Shown: positions 1 through 5,933, counted from the first letter of the stretch. The stretch is 9,299 nt of DNA from Candidatus Niyogiibacteriota bacterium (GCA_016177385.1 JACOVJ010000084.1:1-9299); one strand, 5' to 3'. Notes: generated from the sequence alone by a model not told the origin. A program made the numbers and translations.

Positions 1-981
1 CGCATTATTGCGGATCATTTGCGCGCGAGCGCGTTTTTGCTTGCCGACGGGGTACGGCCGTCCAACAAAGAAGCGGGATACGTCTTGCGGCGCATTCTTC
101 GCCGCGCATTGGCGTTCGAGCATATGCACGAAATACCCGCCGGTATTTTTGACGATATTTTGAAGGCCGTCATCCGGCAGTACGGGGGATTTTATCCGGA
201 ACTGGAGCGCGAACGCGACGCGATCCTCGACGCGTATCGGGCGGAACGCGAACGGTTCACGCGGACGCTTGCCGCGGGCATCAAGGAGCTCGACCGGCAG
301 GGCGGCACGATCGGCGCAAAAGAGGCCTTTCATTTGTATGAAAGCTACGGACTTCCGTACGAGGTCATCCGCGAGGTCGGGGGCGAGCGCGCCCACGGCC
401 TCACGCGCGAGGCGTTCGATGCCGAATTCAAAAAACATCAGGATAAATCGCGTGAGGGCGCGGAGAAAAAATTCGGCGGGCACGGATTGATCCTCGATAC
501 GGGCGAGCTGAAAGCCGCGACCGAAGAAGAGGTAAAAAAAGTGACCCGTCTTCACACGGCAACGCATTTGTTGCAATCGGCGCTCCGCAAGATTTTGGGT
601 CCGGATGTCCGGCAAATGGGCTCGGATATCACCGCGGAGCGCACACGGTTCGATTTCGCGTTTGGGCGCAAACTCACGCCGGAAGAATTGAAGCGCGTCG
701 AGGATGAGGTCAACGATGTCATCCGTGCGGACCATCCTGTTACAATGAAAGAAATGGATTATGAGGACGCCGTTGCATCGGGCGCGCTTTATTTTTTCCG
801 CGAAAAATATCCCAAGCGCGTGAAAGTGTATACGGTGGGAACGGACGACGTATTTTTTTCGCGCGAATTTTGCGGAGGGCCGCATGTGTCGCGCACGGGG
901 GAGATCGGCGAGTTCCGGATTAAAAAAGAGGAGGCGGTCGCGTCGGGGGTCCGGCGCATCCGCGCCGTTGTTGTGCCTTAA
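1..981 (+). CDS. alaS: Alanine--tRNA ligase, C-terminal part (5' end outside window)
   Basis: Charges tRNA-Ala with alanine in the cytoplasm and hydrolyses mischarged Ser/Gly-tRNA-Ala. The reading frame is open from base 1, so the gene begins upstream; the in-frame TTG at 19 is internal. The first visible residues (RIIADHLRASAF, then DGVRPSN and GYVLRRILRRA) match the end of the class II catalytic/tRNA-recognition region. The editing domain carries the zinc-type motifs HTATH (553-567) and CGGPH (871-885), about 106 codons apart, as in the family. The protein ends only about 31 residues after CGGPH, at the end of the SAD domain (GVRRIRAVVVP). The DHHA1/C-Ala domain of typical 850-900 residue bacterial enzymes is therefore absent. 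The stop overlaps the next start (TAATG), suggesting translational coupling. Identification is certain; the short C-terminus is read directly. Confidence 0.97.
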   Translation, partial: RIIADHLRASAFLLADGVRPSNKEAGYVLRRILRRALAFEHMHEIPAGIFDDILKAVIRQYGGFYPELERERDAILDAYRAERERFTRTLAAGIKELDRQGGTIGAKEAFHLYESYGLPYEVIREVGGERAHGLTREAFDAEFKKHQDKSREGAEKKFGGHGLILDTGELKAATEEEVKKVTRLHTATHLLQSALRKILGPDVRQMGSDITAERTRFDFAFGRKLTPEELKRVEDEVNDVIRADHPVTMKEMDYEDAVASGALYFFREKYPKRVKVYTVGTDDVFFSREFCGGPHVSRTGEIGEFRIKKEEAVASGVRRIRAVVVP

Positions 982-2138
982 TGGCGAGATTTTTACCATC
1001 GCGGCCGCGCTTGGTTCTGAATATCGGCAGTTCAGGCGTGCACGCGGCCGTTGCCGCGAAGGACGAGCGTGGGATCATCGATATCGAGCGGGTCGCGCGC
1101 TCCTGTCCGTTGGTTTTGCCGGAGGTGAATCTTAAAAAACTGTGGAAAAAACTGCACACGATGACAAGCGATGTTGTTGGCGATCTGCGTAAAAGTGGAT
1201 CCCGGCCGCACTCCGCGGTCGTGATCTTCTCATCGCCGTGGTATTTTTCCGAAGCGCGCCGATTCGTGCACACGTCCGAAGCGCCCGTAGAGATCACCGA
1301 AAAACTTCTCAGCGCATTCGCGGCCGACGAAGAAAAGCAATTCCGCGAAGCGTCGCTCGAGCGATTTCATGTGGCGGCCGATGAGGTATCGGCATTGGAG
1401 CCCGTGCGCATGCGGACGATCCTTAACGGATATCCGGCGGACGCGCCCGTCGGCAAGCGCGCGCGGACACTGGAGGCCTTTTTGTATCTGTCCGCCGTAT
1501 TCGGCAGGGCGTGGGAGGACATCGAAACGCTTCTGGACGACAACGGTATCCGGCTTGCCGGTATTCAGACGTCGCCGATGGCATTTTACCGCGCCGCCGA
1601 GGCGCTCGGCATTGCTGATGAGGGGCGGGTCGTCATTGATGTCGGCGGCGAGATCACTGAGGTTTCGGTCATCAAAAACGGGATCCTCTACGACAGCGTT
1701 TCGTATGCGCGGGGTCTGAATTTTGTGGCGCGACGGACAGCCGAGGCACTTTCCCTCGATGTGGAGGCGGCGATCGTTTATCTGCAGAATTACGGTTCGG
1801 GGGCACTTGAGGACGGTAAGGCATCCCGCGTGAAAAAGATCGTCGGCGAGGCGGTTGCTGAGTGGAAAACGCTTTTGAGCGATGCATTGGAGCATGTATC
1901 ATCGAAAGGGTTGCTCCCGGAAATCGCGCTAGTGGCGGGTCCGGGCAATATCCTTCCGGAATTCGCGGAGGCGGTGAGCGCGGATGAATTCCGTCCGTTC
2001 ACGATCTTCGGCCGTTCGTTGAACGTGCGGCGGCTGGCGCCGAAGGATTTCGCGAGCCAGGTTGCGCACATCCCGTCGGTATTTTCGAATGCGGAACTCA
2101 CGAACCTTCTGGTCGATCTTTTGTACAGTTTTAAATGA
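981..2138 (+). CDS. FtsA/PilM-type actin-like ATPase family protein
   Basis: A 385-residue soluble protein of the actin/Hsp70/FtsA/PilM ATPase superfamily. The phosphate-1 loop is VLNIGSSG (residues 12-19), phosphate-2 is VVIDVGGEITEVSV (217-230, Asp220), and the adenosine motif is LVAGPGNILPE (about 317-327). Relatives bind ATP in the cytoplasm and dock membrane partners: FtsA tethers FtsZ, and PilM binds the short N-terminal tail of PilN. Asn14 stands where the family normally has Asp (DIGTS/DLGTT), and the adenosine motif has AGPG instead of GGG, so ATP hydrolysis may be weak. There is no signal peptide or membrane segment. The ATG lies within the alaS stop (TAATG) with no Shine-Dalgarno, so it is probably co-transcribed and coupled. 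The fold assignment is fairly sure; choosing between FtsA, PilM or a CPR-specific branch is not possible by eye. A bitopic membrane protein downstream is a plausible partner. Confidence 0.75.
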   Translation: MARFLPSRPRLVLNIGSSGVHAAVAAKDERGIIDIERVARSCPLVLPEVNLKKLWKKLHTMTSDVVGDLRKSGSRPHSAVVIFSSPWYFSEARRFVHTSEAPVEITEKLLSAFAADEEKQFREASLERFHVAADEVSALEPVRMRTILNGYPADAPVGKRARTLEAFLYLSAVFGRAWEDIETLLDDNGIRLAGIQTSPMAFYRAAEALGIADEGRVVIDVGGEITEVSVIKNGILYDSVSYARGLNFVARRTAEALSLDVEAAIVYLQNYGSGALEDGKASRVKKIVGEAVAEWKTLLSDALEHVSSKGLLPEIALVAGPGNILPEFAEAVSADEFRPFTIFGRSLNVRRLAPKDFASQVAHIPSVFSNAELTNLLVDLLYSFK

Positions 2139-2149
2139 ATTGGTAAAAT
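2121..2149 (+). promoter_or_regulatory. Possible sigma70 promoter for the GIY-YIG gene
   Basis: TTGTAC (2121-2126) and TAAAAT (2144-2149) are separated by 17 bp. The -10 matches consensus at 5 of 6 positions and the -35 at only 3 of 6. The pair lies across the end of the actin-like ATPase gene, just before an AT-rich gap. TATA-rich sequence at 2156-2163 follows but has no partner at correct spacing. Weak evidence. Confidence 0.3.
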
Positions 2150-2190
2150 AAAAGGTATATAAACGCTATGCTCCGTAATACAACTTCCAG

Positions 2191-2288
2191 GATGCTCTTC
2201 CACTATATTTATGTTTTAGAAAGCTTAAAAGACAAAAAGCGATATGTTGGCTATACGGCCGATTTAAAGCGAAGAGTGGAAGAGCATC
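2191..2288 (+). repeat. 14-bp perfect inverted repeat covering the GIY-YIG start codon
   Basis: GATGCTCTTCCACT (2191-2204) is exactly reverse-complementary to AGTGGAAGAGCATC (2275-2288), with a 70-nt loop. The left arm includes ATG 2192-2194. In the mRNA the stem would bury the start codon. The arms encode unrelated peptides (MLFH and VEEHH regions), so coding constraint does not explain the match. Confidence 0.7.
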
Positions 2289-2476
2289 ATAAAGGTTTTG
2301 TGTTCGCCACAAAACCGCGATTGCCCGTCCGATTAATTTATTTTGAGGGATGTTTTAGTGAAGCAGACGCCAAGCGCCGCGAACGGTATTTAAAGACAAC
2401 TCAAGGTCGAAGATTTTTAGGTTTACGATTATTACAGCACCAGCGTCAGGGACGGGCGCTTGGCGCTGGAAGTTGA
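2192..2476 (+). CDS. Small GIY-YIG nuclease-family protein
   Basis: A 94-residue single-domain GIY-YIG protein (UPF0213/YhbQ-like group), a family of metal-dependent DNA endonuclease folds. Numbered from ATG 2192: YIY (5-7), YVGYT (18-22), the LKRR catalytic-arginine region (25-28), and a helical end with A-x-x-R-E-x-Y-L-K. I chose ATG 2192 because homologous proteins begin a few residues before YIY. An in-frame ATG at 2168 would add eight unconserved residues. The last 14 or so residues run past the usual domain end. No second DNA-binding domain is present, so the target and even activity are unknown; stand-alone members have been linked to repair or to mobile DNA. GC is about 43% over 2201-2460 (hand count), visibly lower than the flanking genes, which suggests separate origin. 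A 14-bp inverted repeat covers the start codon. The stop lies 10 bases before the next start. Confidence 0.85.
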   Translation: MLFHYIYVLESLKDKKRYVGYTADLKRRVEEHHKGFVFATKPRLPVRLIYFEGCFSEADAKRRERYLKTTQGRRFLGLRLLQHQRQGRALGAGS

Positions 2477-2486
2477 TATACGGGGT

Positions 2487-3845
2487 ATGGAGCCGCCGAA
2501 TGAAAAAAAAGTTCCGATCCGCGATATCATGCCGAATGATCCGGTCCGGCCGATGCGCAACAATCCGGCCCCCGCATCTTCGCGCGCGGGTTTCCAATCC
2601 AGCGAGCGGCTGGCGGCGCAGGCTGCCGAATTTTTGGCGCGAAAATCCGAGCGCGCCGGTTCTCCGGCGCCAGATGCGCTCGACCTGACCCGGGCGTGGA
2701 AGCCGGCCAGCCGGTTTTTCGGTTCTCTGTGGAAACCGTTGGCCGTCGGCGTCGCGCTTTTGGTTGCGGCAGGATTTGCACTGAATACCTTTTCAAAAAC
2801 CGTGGTGGTCATCACGCCGCGCGCCACCGAGACCGCGGTTGACATGGCGCTAACGGCCGGAGGTCCCGGCGGTCTGGCGGTCGAAACGGTGAGTGCGGAG
2901 GATACCGAGAGCATGCGCGCCAAATCGAGCGGCATGGAGGATCTTTCCGTGCGCGCCACGGGCCGCATTCTTATCTATAACGCCTATAGTGCGGATCCGC
3001 AGGCGCTGGTCCGGCGGACGCGATTCGAGACAGCGGACGGCAAAGTGTACCGCCTGACCGAGGCCGTGACGGTCCCGGGAGCGAAGGTCGTCGAGGGCAA
3101 GATCGAGCCGAGCTTCATTGAGGCGGGAGTGGCCGCGGACCAGTCGGGCGACACGTACAATATCGGCATCACGGATTTCACGATCCCCGGATTCAAGGGA
3201 AGCGCGAAGTATGAAAAATTCTACGCGAAATCCAAAACCCCGATGACGGGCGGATTTGTCGGCCGGACCGCGGTTGTGCGGGCCGAGGATGTTCTGGCCG
3301 CAAAACAGACGCTCGAACAAAATTTGAAAAATGCGCTGACGGCGCGCGTTCGCGAACGCGCCGGTCCTGTGCTACTCATTCCGGAGAGCGCGATCGCCTT
3401 CGCGATCGATGTCGCGTCGGTTGAGCCCGCGGTCGGGGAGCGCGGGGACGCATTCGATATCCGGATCTCCGGAAAAGCGGTGGCGCTCGCGGTTCGCGAG
3501 CAGGACGTGACGAGGGCGCTCAAGGAACGGTATGGGAAAGCGGTCGGCGGCGCCGGATCCGAGATCCGCAATTTCGGGGAACTCACGGTCCGCCGAACGG
3601 CCATGGACGATGCGAAAAAAACCATGGCGCTTTCCGTATCGGGCACGGCGCGATTCGTATGGGGCGTGCCGATGGATGAACTGAAAAAAGGGCTCCTGTC
3701 TGCGGCGGGCGCGGCAGGCCGCAATGCGGTTTTCGCGTCCTACCCCCAGATCGAGGAGGTCCGTGTTTCCTACCGGCCCAGCTGGTGGAAGATCTTTTCG
3801 CGGTCCGAGGATAAGATCATCGTGGAGGAAAGCGTGAACCCTTGA
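2487..3845 (+). CDS. Bitopic membrane protein with large extracytoplasmic 'baseplate J-like' region
   Basis: A 452-residue protein counted from ATG 2487. Residues 1-80 are polar and Pro/Arg/Ala-rich, probably disordered and cytoplasmic, with the short segment VPIRDIMPN near the start. One membrane helix follows (about 84-102, PLAVGVALLVAAGFALNTF), then about 350 residues predicted outside the membrane. These include TRFETADGKVYRL (from 178), YNIG (224-227), an FTIPGFKG segment and PMTGGFVG (about 252-259). That string resembles a recurring CPR family often labelled baseplate J/gp47-like; function is unknown. There is no cleavable signal, so it stays anchored. The open frame extends upstream to TTG 2460, but that would overlap the GIY-YIG gene; ATG 2487 follows a CGGGG stretch and is preferred. 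Its stop (3843-3845) lies within the -35 of the infA promoter. Partnership with the upstream actin-like ATPase is an inference from position and topology. Confidence 0.7.
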   Translation: MEPPNEKKVPIRDIMPNDPVRPMRNNPAPASSRAGFQSSERLAAQAAEFLARKSERAGSPAPDALDLTRAWKPASRFFGSLWKPLAVGVALLVAAGFALNTFSKTVVVITPRATETAVDMALTAGGPGGLAVETVSAEDTESMRAKSSGMEDLSVRATGRILIYNAYSADPQALVRRTRFETADGKVYRLTEAVTVPGAKVVEGKIEPSFIEAGVAADQSGDTYNIGITDFTIPGFKGSAKYEKFYAKSKTPMTGGFVGRTAVVRAEDVLAAKQTLEQNLKNALTARVRERAGPVLLIPESAIAFAIDVASVEPAVGERGDAFDIRISGKAVALAVREQDVTRALKERYGKAVGGAGSEIRNFGELTVRRTAMDDAKKTMALSVSGTARFVWGVPMDELKKGLLSAAGAAGRNAVFASYPQIEEVRVSYRPSWWKIFSRSEDKIIVEESVNP

Positions 3846-3870
3846 CGCCCCGCCCCTTGTGCGATAGAAT
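3842..3870 (+). promoter_or_regulatory. Sigma70 promoter of the infA-rpsI ribosomal operon
   Basis: TTGACG (3842-3847) and TAGAAT (3865-3870) are separated by exactly 17 bp, each one base from consensus. Transcription would start near 3877, only about 9 bases before the infA ATG at 3886, leaving no room for a normal leader. The -35 overlaps the stop codon of the preceding gene. This is the only good promoter seen ahead of the nine-gene cluster. Confidence 0.75.
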
Positions 3871-3885
3871 GGGTTTTGTTATTTA

Positions 3886-4107
3886 ATGGCTGCGAAGCAC
3901 GAAGCGAAGGAGACGAAAATCGGAACGGTGATCGAGGCGTTGCCGGATACGATGTTTCGAGTCGAGCTTGACGATGGTCAAGCCGTTTTAACGTATCTCG
4001 GCGGTAAGATGCGCCATTTCCGGATCACGGTTCTGGTGGGGGATCGGGTCAAGATCGAGATGAATCCCTACGATCCTTCGCGGGGGCGGATCATCCAGCG
4101 CTTATAA
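3886..4107 (+). CDS. infA: Translation initiation factor IF-1
   Basis: A 73-residue single S1/OB-fold protein that occupies the A site of the 30S subunit during initiation, together with IF-2 and IF-3. Family signatures are plain: VIEALPDTMFRVELDDG, GGKMRHFRITVLVGDRVKIEMNPYD and the closing RGRIIQRL. Length is normal (about 72). The start is set by the predicted transcription start a few bases upstream and by the N-terminus of homologs. No Shine-Dalgarno precedes it (TTTTGTTATTTA). It is first gene of the operon and is followed one base later by rpmJ. In many bacteria infA follows adk and map; here it follows an unrelated membrane gene, so the usual spc-alpha continuity is broken at this point. 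Confidence 0.97.
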   Translation: MAAKHEAKETKIGTVIEALPDTMFRVELDDGQAVLTYLGGKMRHFRITVLVGDRVKIEMNPYDPSRGRIIQRL

Positions 4108-4108
4108 T

Positions 4109-4222
4109 ATGAAAGTCCGAGCATCGGTCAAAAAAATCTGCCAGAAATGCAAGATCATCCGCCGCCGGGGGCGCGTGTGCGTCATCTGCACGAATCCGAA
4201 GCATAAGCAGCGACAGGGATAA
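4109..4222 (+). CDS. rpmJ: 50S ribosomal protein L36 (bL36), zinc-binding form
   Basis: A 37-residue protein beginning MKVRASVKKICQKC and ending NPKHKQRQG, the standard bL36 sequence. The zinc ligands C11, C14, C27 and H32 are all present, so this is the C+ form. It sits in the large subunit near 23S rRNA domain II/V contacts. ATG 4109 lies one base past the infA stop; the gene is followed 12 bases later by rpsM. Position between infA and rpsM is the canonical one. There is no Shine-Dalgarno, so reinitiation from infA is likely. Confidence 0.96.
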   Translation: MKVRASVKKICQKCKIIRRRGRVCVICTNPKHKQRQG

Positions 4223-4234
4223 CGATCAATTTTT

Positions 4235-4621
4235 ATGGTTCGAATCGCGGGCATCAACATTCCGGATAAAAAGCGCATCGAATTTGCGCTTCCTTATATT
4301 TACGGCATCGGGCGCACGCTCGCGGGGCGCCTGTTGCGCGACGCAAAAGTTGACCTCGGAAAACGCGCGAGCGAGCTCACCTCCGACGAAGTGAACCGCA
4401 TCCGCGCAGTGATCGAAAAAAATTATGCGATCGAGGGCGAACTGCGCCGTCGCGTGACCGCGAACATCAAACGATTGCGCGAGATCAAGTCATACCGCGG
4501 CACCCGGCACATCAAGGGGTTGCCGGCGCGCGGGCAGCGGACCAAAACGAATTCCCGCACGCGCCGAGGCAATGTCCGCCGGACCATGATGTCGGGCAAG
4601 CGTAAGCTCGAAAAGACCTGA
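4235..4621 (+). CDS. rpsM: 30S ribosomal protein S13 (uS13)
   Basis: 128 residues. uS13 is in the 30S head and makes the A/P-site tRNA and intersubunit bridge contacts. The N-terminus RIAGINIPDKKRIEFALPYIYGIG and the basic tail RGTRHIKGLPARGQRTKTNSRTRR are diagnostic; the H2TH fold lies between. The extreme tail (NVRRTMMSGKRKLEKT) is slightly longer than in E. coli. The start ATG is preceded by TAAC-GATCAATTTTT and no Shine-Dalgarno; the same 12-mer precedes rpsI. It ends in TGA, four bases before rpsK. Confidence 0.97.
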   Translation: MVRIAGINIPDKKRIEFALPYIYGIGRTLAGRLLRDAKVDLGKRASELTSDEVNRIRAVIEKNYAIEGELRRRVTANIKRLREIKSYRGTRHIKGLPARGQRTKTNSRTRRGNVRRTMMSGKRKLEKT

Positions 4622-4625
4622 TCCT

Positions 4626-5060
4626 ATGGGTAAAAAACGTATCATCAAAAAAGCACCGGGCGGCGTCAATCAGGACATGCGCGCACGGACCCTCTCACGC
4701 CTTCCCAAGATCAAATTGGAGAAGGGGGTTTTGCATATTCAATCCACCTATAACAATACGATCCTGACGCTCACGGATCCGAAAGGGAATGCGGTGACGT
4801 CGGCATCGGCCGGCTCGCTGGGGTTCAAGGGCGCACGAAAAGGAACGCCGTATGCGGCATCGAAAGTGGCGGAGGTGTTGGCGGAGAAAGCGAAGCTCAT
4901 CGGATTGAAGGCCGTGGATGTTCATGTGAAAGGCGTTGGCGCGGGCCGGGAGTCGGCGGTCCGTTCGTTTCTGGCATCGGATATCGCGCTGGACACCATT
5001 CGCGACGTAACCCCGATCCCGCATGGCGGGGTCAAAGCGCGGAAGCCCCGCCGCGTATAA
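4626..5060 (+). CDS. rpsK: 30S ribosomal protein S11 (uS11)
   Basis: 144 residues. uS11 forms part of the 30S platform near the E-site mRNA. Signatures are IQSTYNNTILTLTDPKGN, SAGSLGFKGARKGTPYAA, VKGVGAGRESAVR and DVTPIPHGGVKARKPRRV. The N-terminus is about 15 residues longer than E. coli and basic (MGKKRIIKKAPGG). At the site of the conserved Asn-Gly that becomes isoaspartate in E. coli (N119) this protein has Gly134, giving PHGG rather than PHNG. The gene ends with TAA at 5058-5060 and is followed by a 245-bp structured gap before rpsD, the only large gap within the operon. Confidence 0.97.
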   Translation: MGKKRIIKKAPGGVNQDMRARTLSRLPKIKLEKGVLHIQSTYNNTILTLTDPKGNAVTSASAGSLGFKGARKGTPYAASKVAEVLAEKAKLIGLKAVDVHVKGVGAGRESAVRSFLASDIALDTIRDVTPIPHGGVKARKPRRV

Positions 5061-5305
5061 AGTGAATTGCCCGAAATGTTCGAGCGGTTGCGATGAACAT
5101 TTCGTTGGCAAACCTTTACCCGCCACTTATTTTGCAACCGAAAATATGCTATACATCCATAACAACAAAAGTCGAATAGCGCGGTGCGGCGCTGGCCCGA
5201 ATAGGGCCGAGCTATTCGCTCGCGCGCCGCAGTGGGAACACTTTCGCAAAATAAGCGGGCGGGTGCTCAAATTTATTTACTCGCTAACGCTCGTATAAAT
5301 TTGGC
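5061..5305 (+). other. Structured intergenic element between rpsK and rpsD (RNA leader or inserted repeat)
   Basis: No credible gene lies here. Nearly every part belongs to an inverted repeat. (1) 5067-5081 pairs with 5095-5111: 10 perfect bp (CGAAATGTTC/GAACATTTCG) extended by five more across a 2-nt bulge. (2) 5118-5135 pairs with 5246-5264: ACCCGCC/GGCGGGT and CTTATTTTGC/GCAAAATAAG. (3) CGAATAGC 5173-5180 with GCTATTCG 5211-5218, enclosing GGCCC-GAATA-GGGCC (5194-5208). (4) TGCGGCGC 5185-5192 with GCGCCGCA 5224-5231, which would compete with or form a pseudoknot with (3). (5) CAAATTTAT 5268-5276 with ATAAATTTG 5295-5303, ending two bases before the rpsD ATG. S4 represses its own operon through a leader pseudoknot in E. 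coli, which makes regulation plausible; a MITE-like insertion is equally possible. A weak promoter-like pair (TTGGCA 5105, TATTTT 5128) is also present. The strand is given as that of the operon. Confidence 0.65.
5268..5303 (+). repeat. Hairpin directly before the rpsD start codon
   Basis: CAAATTTAT (5268-5276) and ATAAATTTG (5295-5303) are a perfect 9-bp inverted repeat with an 18-nt loop containing CTCGCTAACGCTCG. The stem ends two bases before ATG 5306, so in mRNA it would sit in the ribosome landing site of rpsD. It is AU-rich, so it could open easily or be stabilised by a bound protein. Confidence 0.6.
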
Positions 5306-5920
5306 ATGGTCCGCGTATCCTGCAAAGTATGTCGTCGGTTAGGATTCTCGGTTTGCGGCCGGGAAAAATGCGCATTTCGGAAAAAACCGTATGCGCCGGG
5401 CGTTCATGGCAAGGGCTCGAAGCGGTCCCGGCCGTCCACGTCCGAATTTGCCGTGCAGTTGAAAGAAAAGCAAAAGATGAAATTTTTATACGGTTTGCGC
5501 GAGCGGCAGTTCAAGAATATCGTAAAAACCGCGACAGCCGCCAAGGGCGTGGAAAATACGCGCCGCATCATGCAATTGCTCGAGGGGCGGCTGGACAATG
5601 TCGTGTACCGTATGGGATTTGCCCCGACGCGCGCGAGCGCCCGCCAACTGGTGGGTCACGGGCATATCGTGGTGAATGGCCGCAAAGTGACGATCCCGTC
5701 GTTCGGGGTTCGGGTGGGTGATCGCATCGCGATCCGTCCGCAAAGCGCGGGACGCGCGGTGTTCGGGTCACTCGATGCGCGCCTGAAAGCATACGAAGCG
5801 CCATCCTGGATCGCGCTCGATAAAGAAAAAAGGGAGGGCGTGATCGCGTCCAAGCCCGCGGTAACGGACGTGGAGGTGGGCGTGAATGCCGGCGTTGTCG
5901 TTGAGTTTTATTCCCGCTAA
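5306..5920 (+). CDS. rpsD: 30S ribosomal protein S4 (uS4), zinc-binding form
   Basis: 204 residues, the usual length. uS4 is a primary 16S rRNA binder that nucleates 5'-domain assembly and, in several bacteria, represses its own operon. The N-terminus has four cysteines (C6, C9, C17, C22) as a compact zinc motif. Then come KKPYAPGVHG, the LKEKQKMKFLYGLRERQF region, and the S4 RNA-binding domain from about residue 95 (RLDNVVYRMGF, HGHIVVNGRKV, SFGVRVGD). The C-terminus VVVEFYSR is canonical. The spacing between the cysteine pairs (7) is shorter than in Thermus S4 (13, from memory). ATG 5306 fits homologs and has no Shine-Dalgarno; a hairpin lies immediately upstream. Confidence 0.97.
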   Translation: MVRVSCKVCRRLGFSVCGREKCAFRKKPYAPGVHGKGSKRSRPSTSEFAVQLKEKQKMKFLYGLRERQFKNIVKTATAAKGVENTRRIMQLLEGRLDNVVYRMGFAPTRASARQLVGHGHIVVNGRKVTIPSFGVRVGDRIAIRPQSAGRAVFGSLDARLKAYEAPSWIALDKEKREGVIASKPAVTDVEVGVNAGVVVEFYSR

Positions 5921-5933
5921 TACATTTTAATCT

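Noticed and set aside
1230..1895. 221-codon minus-strand open frame opposite the actin-like ATPase gene
   Set aside because: Shadow of a GC-rich coding sequence; its translation is Arg/His/Pro-rich with no recognisable domain, while the plus-strand frame has clear family motifs.
2168..2191. Earlier ATG for the GIY-YIG protein
   Set aside because: It adds only MLRNTTSR before the conserved start of the domain; kept as an alternative but not chosen.
2440..2469. CCAGCG/CGCTGG stem at the end of the GIY-YIG gene, as a terminator
   Set aside because: Only six bp with an 18-nt loop and no T-run after it.
4103..4108. Perfect TATAAT directly before the rpmJ start
   Set aside because: No -35 lies 15-19 bp upstream (the region is GCGGGG-rich), and the match is formed by the infA stop and the bases next to it.
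5023..5298. 91-codon open frame across the rpsK end and the rpsK-rpsD gap, with a CPKC motif
   Set aside because: It starts inside rpsK in another frame and its codons follow the inverted repeats. It has no domain I recognise. Its only attraction is the short CPKCSSGC string, so I treat it as a by-product of the structured element.
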